Of a stretch of DNA of 64,000 bases, positions 55,759 to 63,248 are shown piece by piece. This DNA comes from Sphingobium ummariense RL-3. GTDB taxonomy: Bacteria; Pseudomonadota; Alphaproteobacteria; Sphingomonadales; Sphingomonadaceae. A program made the position numbers and the translations under genes. The notes below the pieces were generated by a model. It had not been told where the DNA came from. It made no database searches and was given only the letters and a program-made list of their open reading frames with translations. Within the stretch, counting starts at the first letter, position 1; the number at the start of each line of letters is the position of its first letter. The DNA lies in NCBI RefSeq assembly GCF_000447205.1, contig NZ_AUWY01000118.1, forward strand, positions 62,001 to 126,000. Direction: 5' to 3'.

Positions 55759-56844
55759 CTAAGACGCTCGGCGGCTTCCCGCCTCAGCCGCTGGAACGAT
55801 GCCTTCGGCGAGCAGCCGATGCAGCGCACCCACATGGCCGCTATCGCGCGCAGCATCGGATTGCGAGGTCATGACGACGGTAAGTGCGAGGCCCGGCAGC
55901 ACGTAGAGCATCTGTCCGCCATAACCCCAGGCAAAGCGGACGGGATGGCCGCGGACATCGCCCAGGAACCAGCCATAGCCATAGGCATTGCCGCTCCAGG
56001 GCGAGGTGGTGCGCGGCTCCCAGCTTTCCCTGATCCATCGGGCTGGCACGACCTGGCGCTGGCCGACCTTGCCCCCGTTGCGGTACAGTTCACCAAAGCT
56101 GGCAAGATCGCGGGGCGACATCAGCATGTCGTTACCCCCAAAATAGATCCCCTGCGGATCGCGCGGCCAGGGTGCGATGCGGATGCCGAGCGGCGTGCCG
56201 AGCCAATCTTGGGCAAGTTGCTGCGTGGTGCGCCCCGACGCCTTCGTCAGCGCCGCCGAGAGCAGGTGCGAACTGCCGGTGGAATACAGCATCCGGCCGC
56301 CCGGTACTTCGACGAAGGGGCGCGACAGTGCATAGCGTACCCAGTTCGGACTCGACACCCAACGGCCATAATATTCCCCGGACGTTCGTTCCAGACCGGC
56401 GCGCATCGAGAGCAGATGGCCGATGGTCACTTGGGCAAGCCGGGGGTCGGGATCGGCTGGCGCGTCCTGCCGCAGGATCGGCAGGATGGGCTGCTCCGTG
56501 CCAGTCAGGACACCGCGATCGATGGCAATGCCAGTGACAGCCGAGAGGATGGTCTTCGAGGCAGACTTGATGTTCACCGGGCGATCGAGCGCCGGACCGC
56601 CGTTGAAGCGCTGTTCGACCAGCGTTTCACCATGACGTAAGATTACGAGCGAACGCAGCCGGGGCAGTTGCCGTGCCTGCTCGATCGTTCGTGCGAGGTG
56701 TGTGGGATCAAGCCCGCGCGTCGTGACTTTCGGTGCTTCGGTCCGGTCCGGCGAGCTCGAAGGCGCTTGTGCTGAGCAACTGGCGAGTGGAACGCCGAGC
56801 AAGGCCGAAGCCAGCAACGTGAGGCCGAGCGGACGTCGCTTCAT
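55759..56844 (-). CDS. class C beta-lactamase-family serine hydrolase, predicted lipoprotein
   Basis: About 361 residues from the ATG at 56844 (another at 56856). The signal sequence ends LLGVPLASC, a lipobox, so it is probably lipid-anchored. The serine hydrolase motif SASK (S-x-x-K) lies near residue 80 in RPVNIKSASKTILSAVTGIA. RMLYSTGSSHLLSAAL supplies the Tyr motif, and a Gly-rich GYGGQM takes the place of the KTG box. Members of this family include esterases and peptidases as well as beta-lactamases; resistance should not be assumed. Orientation is the same as the oxidase genes upstream, but a 138-bp gap intervenes. Confidence 0.85.
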   Translation of the reverse strand: MKRRPLGLTLLASALLGVPLASCSAQAPSSSPDRTEAPKVTTRGLDPTHLARTIEQARQLPRLRSLVILRHGETLVEQRFNGGPALDRPVNIKSASKTILSAVTGIAIDRGVLTGTEQPILPILRQDAPADPDPRLAQVTIGHLLSMRAGLERTSGEYYGRWVSSPNWVRYALSRPFVEVPGGRMLYSTGSSHLLSAALTKASGRTTQQLAQDWLGTPLGIRIAPWPRDPQGIYFGGNDMLMSPRDLASFGELYRNGGKVGQRQVVPARWIRESWEPRTTSPWSGNAYGYGWFLGDVRGHPVRFAWGYGGQMLYVLPGLALTVVMTSQSDAARDSGHVGALHRLLAEGIVPAAEAGSRRAS

Positions 56845-56982
56845 TGCAAATGGCATTACCGGCTAACGCCCCACATTCAGTCAGGCTCCCGCCTCTCGCG
56901 CTACGCCGCCGTTGCCGGCAGTGCTGGATGGATGGTCAACGAAAGGGAGCCCTGCCGTTCCTAGCCTCGCGCACGATCCTGT

Positions 56983-57267
56983 TCACACAAGCAGTGCCGG
57001 CAGCGCCTGCCACACGATCGCAACGCCACCGACGCCCATCCCCAGCAGCGCAACCGCCCGCACCCAGCTATCCGTGGCTGTCTCTATTTCGATCCGTCGC
57101 GCTTTGAAGGCCAGAAACGCAATCGCGCCGAGGCAGGCGAGCGTTATCAACATCGTCAGGGTGCGAGCGAGGGGGGGCGTCAGGAAGACGCTTGCCATGA
57201 TGTAGAGCGTGAAAAAGTGCACCGCCCAGATGACGAGCCCACCAAGCAGGAATGCCCAGGTCCGCAC
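56983..57267 (-). CDS. small membrane protein of the cytochrome oxidase locus
   Basis: A 94-residue protein with three hydrophobic helices: MRTWAFLLGGLVIWAVHFFT, LTMLITLACLGAIAFLAF and AVALLGMGVGGVAIVW. It begins 3 bp after the CoxI-III stop on the same strand and ends the operon. No family is recognised with certainty. Position and size suggest a subunit IV-like or accessory protein of the caa3-type oxidase. Confidence 0.7.
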   Translation of the reverse strand: MRTWAFLLGGLVIWAVHFFTLYIMASVFLTPPLARTLTMLITLACLGAIAFLAFKARRIEIETATDSWVRAVALLGMGVGGVAIVWQALPALLV

Positions 57268-57270
57268 GAC

Positions 57271-59802
57271 TCAGCCGCCGACCGCGCGGGTCAGCACCGC
57301 GGTCAATGCGCCCTGACCGGCGGTGTAGATCACCCATAGCACGCACAGGTCGAGGCTGTTGTTGTGCGGCCGAACGATCATGCCGCGGCTGTTGCGGGCC
57401 GAGATATAGCCGGCCATCAGCAAACCGATCGCCGCAAGCATCGCCTCGAGGCCGAGCAGCGCATAGACGGTTGCGCCTTGACCGCTGGCGTCCGGTCTCA
57501 AGCCGGAGGCGATCCAGCTCCACAGATCGGCGCCGATCCCCGTGGCGAGCGCGATCGCGCCGCACAGGAACAGCACCCCGGGTGTCCAGAGCTCGGTCGC
57601 CTCGCGCGCCAGCATATATCTTGCGAGCCATGCCAGCCCCGAGGCAGCGCCATAGGCCGGCAGAACCATCGCGAGCGACCAGAGGTCGGCCGGCGCAACC
57701 CAGAAGCGCGGCTGGACGCCATAGAGATAGAAGAAGCTGAACACGCCCATCACGAAGATCATGCCGACCACGATCAGCAGGATCATCATCGCCCACCAGC
57801 CATGGCTGTCCGGTCCCGTGACATAGGTCGGCAGGCGGATGCCGGCACCGACATCGACGTCCGGCTCCTTCACTAGCCGGTCGGTGTCCCATAGCCAGCG
57901 CAGCACACAGATTACCGCCAGGATGCCGCAGGCGAAGGATGGTATATAGGCCTGGACTGTCAGCAGGATGAAGAAGCCGGCCGTGAACACCGCGCCAAGG
58001 AATGGCCACGCCGAGGGACCCGGCATGATCTGCAGATATTGCGGTTCGGCGCGCAACGGGCTGGTGATGATCGTCTCGCGCAGGCCGGTGGCGGAGCCAG
58101 GCAGGAAATAGCGGCCTGCTTCGACATCTTCCGCGAGCTTGGGATCGTCCCATAACGGTTCGCGGCTTTTGACCACGGGGATGCTGCGCGTCGAATAAAG
58201 CCCTGTCGGCAACCATTCGAGCGTGCCGCCGCCATAGACGTTCCCCGCATCACTGTCGGTGGTAAAGCGGAAGTTGCGCGCGACATCGATCAGGAATGCG
58301 AGCACGCCGGCAGCCAGCGTGAATGCGCCGACGGTCGAGATCATGTTGATGACCTCCCATTCGCGTCCGGGCAGATAGGTGTAGACGCGGCGGGGCATGC
58401 CCATCAGGCCCACCAGGTGCATCGGCCAGAATGTCACCTGCATGCCGGTGAACATCAGCCAGAAGGCCCATTTGCCCAGCTGCTCGGACAAGGCCCGGCT
58501 GCTGGTCATCGGGGTCCAGTAGTAGAAGGCTGCGAACATCGGGAACACCATGCCGCCGATCAGCACATGATGGAGGTGCGCGACGATGAAGTAGCTGTCG
58601 TGCGCCTGCCAGTCGAACGGCACCATCGCCACCATCACCCCGGTGAGACCGCCGATCACGAAGGTGACGATGCCGCCCAGGAGGAAGAGCGTCGGCACGT
58701 TGTAGCGCGGTTTGCCCACGGCGAAGGTTGCGATCCACGAGAAGACCTGGATGCCGGCGGGCACGCTCACCGCCATGCTGGCGGCGGAGAAGAAGCCGAT
58801 CGACAGGTTGGGCATGCCCGTCGTGAACATGTGGTGCGCCCATACGCCGAAGCTGATGAACCCGGTGGCCAGGAACGCCAGCACGATGAGGTAGTGGCCG
58901 ACCAGCGGCGTACGCGTCATCGTCGCCACCATCATCGAAACCAGGCCTGAGGCTGGCAGGAAGATGATGTAGACCTCCGGATGCCCGAAGAACCAGAACA
59001 GGTGCTGCCACAACAGCGCGTCGCCCCCGCGGGTGGGATCGAAGAATGGCCAGTTGAACGCGCGCTCCAGCTCCAGCAACAGCGTGCCGAGGATCACTGA
59101 CGGAAAGGCGATGATGATCATCACGCCGAACACCAGCATCGCCCACGCGTAGATCGGCATCTTGTCGAGCGTCATGCCCGGCGCGCGGGTGCGCAGCACG
59201 CCGACCACGATCTCGATGGCGCCGGCGATCGCGCTGATCTCGATAAAGCCGATGCCGAGCAGCCAGAAATCGGCGTTGATCCCGGGCGAATAGGTGATGC
59301 TCGTATAGGGTGGATACATGAACCAGCCGCCGTCCGGCGCCAGGCCAAAGAACAGCGACGTGAAGAAGCATAGCCCGCCGACGAAATAGGCCCAGAAGGC
59401 ATAGGCGGACAGGCGCGGGAAAGGCAGGTCGCGCGCCGCCAGCATTTGCGGCAGCAGCAGCACCCCAATCGCCTCGACCATCGGCACGGCAAACAGGAAC
59501 ATCATCACTGTGCCGTGCATGGTGAAGAACTGATTGTAGGTGTCCTGCGGCAGCACGCCCTGGAGCGGCAGCGCGAGTTGCACGCGCATCACCAGCGCGA
59601 GGATGCCCGCGAGCAGGAAGAACAGGAACGCGGCGGCGACGTAGAAGAAGCCGATATAGTTGTTGTTGACTGCGGTCAGCAGCTGCCAGCCCCTGGGCGC
59701 GCACCAGATCCGCTCCAGCTCCTCCAGCTCACCTTCGGGCCGTTCGCCTGGCGTCGGGAAGCGAGCGTAGAGCGCCGGGTCGAACCCGGTTTCCGACTTC
59801 AC
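57271..59802 (-). CDS. cytochrome c oxidase subunit I-III fusion
   Basis: An 843-residue protein. GTG at 59802 overlaps the CoxII stop (GTGA). Residues about 1-600 are subunit I. FTMHGTVMMFLF has a heme a ligand; WFFGHPEVYIIFLP has the CuB His with the cross-linked Tyr; WAHHMFTTG carries the His pair; FIVAHLHHVLIGGMVF holds the heme ligands of helix X. The C-terminal 200 residues (SHGWWAMMILLIVVGMIFVM onward to LDLCVLWVIYTAGQGALTAV) form a subunit III domain with five helices. This fusion is known in caa3-type oxidases. It reduces O2 to water while pumping protons. Confidence 0.93.
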   Translation of the reverse strand: MKSETGFDPALYARFPTPGERPEGELEELERIWCAPRGWQLLTAVNNNYIGFFYVAAAFLFFLLAGILALVMRVQLALPLQGVLPQDTYNQFFTMHGTVMMFLFAVPMVEAIGVLLLPQMLAARDLPFPRLSAYAFWAYFVGGLCFFTSLFFGLAPDGGWFMYPPYTSITYSPGINADFWLLGIGFIEISAIAGAIEIVVGVLRTRAPGMTLDKMPIYAWAMLVFGVMIIIAFPSVILGTLLLELERAFNWPFFDPTRGGDALLWQHLFWFFGHPEVYIIFLPASGLVSMMVATMTRTPLVGHYLIVLAFLATGFISFGVWAHHMFTTGMPNLSIGFFSAASMAVSVPAGIQVFSWIATFAVGKPRYNVPTLFLLGGIVTFVIGGLTGVMVAMVPFDWQAHDSYFIVAHLHHVLIGGMVFPMFAAFYYWTPMTSSRALSEQLGKWAFWLMFTGMQVTFWPMHLVGLMGMPRRVYTYLPGREWEVINMISTVGAFTLAAGVLAFLIDVARNFRFTTDSDAGNVYGGGTLEWLPTGLYSTRSIPVVKSREPLWDDPKLAEDVEAGRYFLPGSATGLRETIITSPLRAEPQYLQIMPGPSAWPFLGAVFTAGFFILLTVQAYIPSFACGILAVICVLRWLWDTDRLVKEPDVDVGAGIRLPTYVTGPDSHGWWAMMILLIVVGMIFVMGVFSFFYLYGVQPRFWVAPADLWSLAMVLPAYGAASGLAWLARYMLAREATELWTPGVLFLCGAIALATGIGADLWSWIASGLRPDASGQGATVYALLGLEAMLAAIGLLMAGYISARNSRGMIVRPHNNSLDLCVLWVIYTAGQGALTAVLTRAVGG

Positions 59803-60728
59803 TTCCGCGCCTCGAGATAGGCGGCGAGCGCCTGAAGGTCGGCGGCGGAGAGCGTCTTGTAGGGCGGCATGCGGTTGCCCGGCTTGATCGCCTGACTATC
59901 GCCTATCCAGCCCGCCAGAGTACCGCGATTGTTGGGCAGGATGCCGGCGCCGAGCGAGCGGCGCGAGCCGACATGGGTCAGGTCCGGACCAGCCATGCCG
60001 TTGGCTTCGGTGCCCGCGATGCGATGGCAGGCCGCGCAGCCGGTTGAGCGGAACAGTTGCCGCCCGCGTTCGTCGGGAACCGGGCGTGGCGCGCGTCGCG
60101 CTGCCATCATGCGATCGAAGGCCGCGGGCTCGTGCGCGATCACCACAAACCCCATGAGCGCATGCGGCCCGCCGCAATATTCGGCGCATTGGCCGGCAAA
60201 CACCCCGGGCCCGTCCGCCTGAATCGGCAACGTGTTGCGGCGCCCCGGGACCATGTCGAGCTTGCCTGAAAGCCGCGGCACCCAGAAGCTGTGGATCACG
60301 TCGTTCGATTCGAGCTCGAGCAGCACCGGACGCCCAGCCGGAATGTGCAGCTCGTTGGCGTCCAGCATGAACGGTCGCCCCGAGGGATCGAGATAGGCGA
60401 CACGCCACCACCACATCTCGCCGGTGATGCGCACCCGCATCGCATCCTGCGGCATTGGAGCTGTCAGGTGACGGGTGAGCGTCAGACCATAAACCAGGAG
60501 CGCCGTCAGCACGACGACCGGAAAGCCGATCCCGCCGATCCAGATCGCACGCGTGCCGCCGAGCCTTGCCTTGAGTCGCCCGCTCCCGCGCAGCGCGATC
60601 CACAGCGCGGCGATCACGACCGCAAGCACCGCAACGAACATCGCGATCAGCACCCAGGCAAGGGTCGTGATGGAACCGGCATAGGGGCCTGCGGGGTCAA
60701 AGACGGCGAAGATCGAGCCGCTTGTCAT
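59799..60728 (-). CDS. cytochrome c oxidase subunit II with C-terminal cytochrome c domain
   Basis: A 309-residue protein with the ATG at 60728. It has two N-terminal helices, then the cupredoxin domain. GEMWWWRVAYLD precedes the aromatic electron-entry region, and the CuA ligands are in GQCAEYCGGPHALM with the upstream His in NDVIHSFWVPRL. A cytochrome c domain follows with CAACHRIAG and the distal Met in NRMPPYKTL. The covalent cytochrome marks a caa3-type enzyme. It starts 1 bp after the small cytochrome c stop and overlaps the CoxI-III start, one operon of four genes. Confidence 0.93.
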   Translation of the reverse strand: MTSGSIFAVFDPAGPYAGSITTLAWVLIAMFVAVLAVVIAALWIALRGSGRLKARLGGTRAIWIGGIGFPVVVLTALLVYGLTLTRHLTAPMPQDAMRVRITGEMWWWRVAYLDPSGRPFMLDANELHIPAGRPVLLELESNDVIHSFWVPRLSGKLDMVPGRRNTLPIQADGPGVFAGQCAEYCGGPHALMGFVVIAHEPAAFDRMMAARRAPRPVPDERGRQLFRSTGCAACHRIAGTEANGMAGPDLTHVGSRRSLGAGILPNNRGTLAGWIGDSQAIKPGNRMPPYKTLSAADLQALAAYLEARK

Positions 60729-60729
60729 C

Positions 60730-61098
60730 TCAACGCTTGCCTGAGGCATAGAGATAGGCGGCGACATCGCGCGCTTCGCCATCGGTGAGCGGCATCGCCG
60801 GCATGGTCGTGCCGGGCAGCGTTGCCGGTGCGTTGCGCACATAAGCGACAAGCAAATCGGGACGGTTCGGCAGCCGCCCTGCGATCAGCCCCTGATCGGC
60901 AAAGCCCTCGAGCGAAGGGCCGCTTTGCCCCTGTGGCCAGCGCAGGCCCGGAACGACATGACACGCGCCGCAGCCGGCGCGCACGATCGCCTGCTTGCCG
61001 CGCACCGGATCCGCCTGCGGCATGTGCTGCGCCTCGTCGGGCGGCGGCTTGCATCCCGCGGTCAGCAGCAGGGGCAGCAAGGCGCGGACCGTATGCAA
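60730..61098 (-). CDS. monoheme cytochrome c lipoprotein
   Basis: A 122-residue protein. The signal sequence ends LLPLLLTAGC, a lipobox-type Cys, so it is probably tethered to the membrane. One heme-binding motif, CGACH, lies near residue 43, and the likely axial Met is in TTMPAMPLTD near the C-terminus. It is the first gene of the oxidase operon and would supply electrons to CoxII. It is divergent from the diheme cytochrome gene, with 75 bp between the starts. Confidence 0.88.
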   Translation of the reverse strand: MHTVRALLPLLLTAGCKPPPDEAQHMPQADPVRGKQAIVRAGCGACHVVPGLRWPQGQSGPSLEGFADQGLIAGRLPNRPDLLVAYVRNAPATLPGTTMPAMPLTDGEARDVAAYLYASGKR

Positions 61099-61173
61099 TC
61101 ATCCCCCCTTTTTGGCGTGCCGGCAGCGTTTCACCTTCGGAACCATTGCGGGACGGCAGCGGTTCCATCCGAG

Positions 61174-61920
61174 ATGGATTTCCGCTCAACATCGGCAGTC
61201 GTGCTGCTCGCTGCTGGGCTGGCCGCCTGCGGCTCGGTGGAACGCGGGGCGGCGGACCAGTTCACCGCCACGGGCGAGTTGATCGCACTGAGCGGTGGCG
61301 ATGCCGGGGCGCCGAATGCGTGTGTCACCTGTCATGGTCTAAACGGAGAGGGTAACGGCGCGGGCACGCCGCGGCTCGCCGGCCTCGACCGCGGCTACAT
61401 GACCGCGCAGCTCGAAGCCTATGCAAGCGGTCGTCGCCGCCATCCCGAAATGGAATCGATTGCGCGGAAGTTGACGGCGGTTCAGCAGGATGCGGTGTCG
61501 GCTTACTACGCCCTGCGGCCCTACGTGGCGAACGTTGCGCGCCCCGCCGGCACAGTTGAAGCGGTCAGGCTTTATCACCATGGTGATCCTGCCCGGCGGC
61601 TTGCCGCCTGTGCTGCCTGCCACGGGGTTCATGGCGAGGGCGCCGGCCCGGCCAACCCGCCGCTCGGCGGCCAGCCTTCCGCTTATCTGGCCGAGCAGTT
61701 GGAGCAGTGGCGTCAGGGTGCCAGGCGCAACGATCCGCAAGGCGTGATGCTGCGCATCAGCCAGGCGCTCTCTCGTCGCGAAGCTGCGGCTCTCGCGGGT
61801 TATGCTGCGTCGCTTCCCGGGGATCCTCCGCGTCCGGGATCTCTGGCAGCATCCCCCGCAGCACGTCGTGACGATCCCAGAAATGGTGCTTCAACGCCGC
61901 GCCGACATGCAGCGGAATGA
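61174..61920 (+). CDS. diheme cytochrome c (c4-like) lipoprotein
   Basis: A 248-residue protein from the ATG at 61174; earlier starts would overlap the divergent gene's promoter. The signal sequence ends VLLAAGLAACG, a lipobox. There are two cytochrome c domains, CVTCHGLNGEG and CAACHGVHGEG, each followed by a Pro/Gly-rich loop. The recognisable fold ends at about GYAASLP (near 61817). The last 34 residues are Pro/Arg-rich and overlap the 3' end of the cytochrome b561 gene on the other strand by 164 bp in all. It likely shuttles electrons between the cytochrome bc1 complex or b561 and the oxidase. Confidence 0.85.
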   Translation: MDFRSTSAVVLLAAGLAACGSVERGAADQFTATGELIALSGGDAGAPNACVTCHGLNGEGNGAGTPRLAGLDRGYMTAQLEAYASGRRRHPEMESIARKLTAVQQDAVSAYYALRPYVANVARPAGTVEAVRLYHHGDPARRLAACAACHGVHGEGAGPANPPLGGQPSAYLAEQLEQWRQGARRNDPQGVMLRISQALSRREAAALAGYAASLPGDPPRPGSLAASPAARRDDPRNGASTPRRHAAE

Positions 61921-62428
61921 CGAGCAGCAGGGTGACCACGAGGATCAGATGGATATCCTCGGCCAGATCCATGATCCGCCAGCGCGTCGTCAGCGGCAGT
62001 TGGTCAAATGGCAATTGCGGCCAAGGCACCACACCGGCGAGGTACAGCGGCCCCGGCTCGGCAATCGAAGACCACATCGCCCAGCCGGAAAGCGGCAGCC
62101 CGAAAAAGGCGATGTAGAACACATAATGCATCGCATAGGCGATCTGAGTCTGCCAACCCTGCCGATCGGCGTCGTTCTCGGGACCTGGGATCATCAACCG
62201 CCAGCCAAAGCGCGCGATCGCCAGCAGCAGGATCGGCAATCCGACCGCGCTATGCACTTCATAGGCATGCAGCTTGTCGCCGCCGGCCGGCAGCCAGCTC
62301 GAATAATAGCCCCAGCCGATCTGGAACATGACAAGGAACGCCATGATCCAGTGGAAGGCGATGCCTACCGGCGAATAGCGGCTGCGTTCGGTGTGGGTCC
62401 GCGCCCATTTGCGCAACGCACGGATCAT
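61757..62428 (-). CDS. cytochrome b561 family membrane protein
   Basis: A 223-residue protein with four predicted helices and the His ligands of the family. The helices carry VGIAFHWIMAFLVMFQIGWG, HAYEVHSAVGLPILLLAIAR, YAMHYVFYIAFFGLPLSGW and EDIHLILVVTLLLVIPLHVG. The ATG at 62428 overlaps the CtaG stop (ATGA). It would carry two b hemes and move electrons from the quinol pool or a periplasmic donor. Its hydrophilic C-terminal tail (from about residue 190) is antisense to the end of the diheme cytochrome gene. Confidence 0.9.
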   Translation of the reverse strand: MIRALRKWARTHTERSRYSPVGIAFHWIMAFLVMFQIGWGYYSSWLPAGGDKLHAYEVHSAVGLPILLLAIARFGWRLMIPGPENDADRQGWQTQIAYAMHYVFYIAFFGLPLSGWAMWSSIAEPGPLYLAGVVPWPQLPFDQLPLTTRWRIMDLAEDIHLILVVTLLLVIPLHVGAALKHHFWDRHDVLRGMLPEIPDAEDPREATQHNPREPQLRDERAPG

Positions 62429-63168
62429 GCCGGACGGGACGTCGCGGCCTGCTCTGCCGAGAACCAGCGCGCCAGGATGGTCAGCGCTGCCGCGAGGTAG
62501 AGACCGGCGCCGGGCGCCCACATGATAAGCCCGGCCAGCTGCTGATCCTCGAGCGGGCTCAATCCCCAGGCGAGTGGCGCCAACGCGTGCGGCGCATAGA
62601 ATGGCGTGGCGGAGAAGGTGAGTAACGCACCGAGCAGCCCCATCTGCACCATCGTCGCGAGCAGGGCGAAGATCGCGCCGGTGGGCGGCGCCGCGCGTAC
62701 TGCACGCCACAGCGCGAGCGCGGTCAGCAGCAGGCTGGCCTGCATCAGCCAATAAACGGCATGGCTGGACAATGCCGCTTCATAGGCGGGTGGCGCATGC
62801 CACAGCCAGAGGGTGGCGGCATGCACGCCTGCCCACAAACCCCAGCCACCCGGTACGCTCCGGACGGGCAATGCCGCTGCAAGCAGCGGCGCGGCAAGCG
62901 CTGTCAGCGACAGATGATGCACGGTCCGGGCGGAAAACAGGGCTGAAGTCAGTGCGCAGAAGGGCGAGACAAACAGCAGGAACAGCAGGGCCATTGCCAG
63001 CACGAAGCGCCATCGCAGGGCGGGCGAGGCAGCGCTGAAGCGCAACCCCAAAAACGCCGCAATGGTCAGCGCGCCGAGGAGGATCGGATCGAAATTCCAG
63101 CGCGCGGCAAGCTCCGCCGGCAATGGGGCGGCGCCGCAATAGGGTATCCAGACGGCGCTTTCGCTCAA
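62425..63168 (-). CDS. caa3-type cytochrome c oxidase assembly protein CtaG family
   Basis: A 247-residue protein starting at TTG 63168, which has GGAGGGG 9 bp upstream; the longer open frame lacks family similarity. It has about seven helices. The caa3_CtaG features include WIPYCGAAPLPAELAARWNF at the N-terminus, SARTVHHLSLTALAAPLLAA and WHAPPAYEAALSSHAVYWLM with conserved His/Pro, and DQQLAGLIMWAPGAGLYLAA. It probably helps deliver copper during assembly of the neighbouring oxidase. It overlaps b561 by 4 bp and is divergent from the glucose dehydrogenase gene. Confidence 0.88.
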   Translation of the reverse strand: MSESAVWIPYCGAAPLPAELAARWNFDPILLGALTIAAFLGLRFSAASPALRWRFVLAMALLFLLFVSPFCALTSALFSARTVHHLSLTALAAPLLAAALPVRSVPGGWGLWAGVHAATLWLWHAPPAYEAALSSHAVYWLMQASLLLTALALWRAVRAAPPTGAIFALLATMVQMGLLGALLTFSATPFYAPHALAPLAWGLSPLEDQQLAGLIMWAPGAGLYLAAALTILARWFSAEQAATSRPA

Positions 63169-63248
63169 TGTTCGACGCCCCTCCGACAAATCTGCCTCAA
63201 CCGGAACCGATCGGAGCGGGGTCGGTTCCCCTGCGCAAGGAGACTCCC

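Noticed and set aside
55759-56844. Calling the beta-lactamase-fold protein an antibiotic-resistance gene
   Set aside because: The S-x-x-K motif is shared with esterases and peptidases, the KTG box is not clear, and there is no resistance context.
49722-58401. GGCATGCC cores at 49722, 53656 and 58394 as further operators
   Set aside because: They lie inside coding sequence, are single, lack the outer A/T context and have no partner 63 bp away.
58250-59704. A 484-codon minus-strand frame inside the CoxI-III gene
   Set aside because: It is an out-of-frame shadow of the CoxI coding region; it is Arg/Gly/Ala-rich with no motif.
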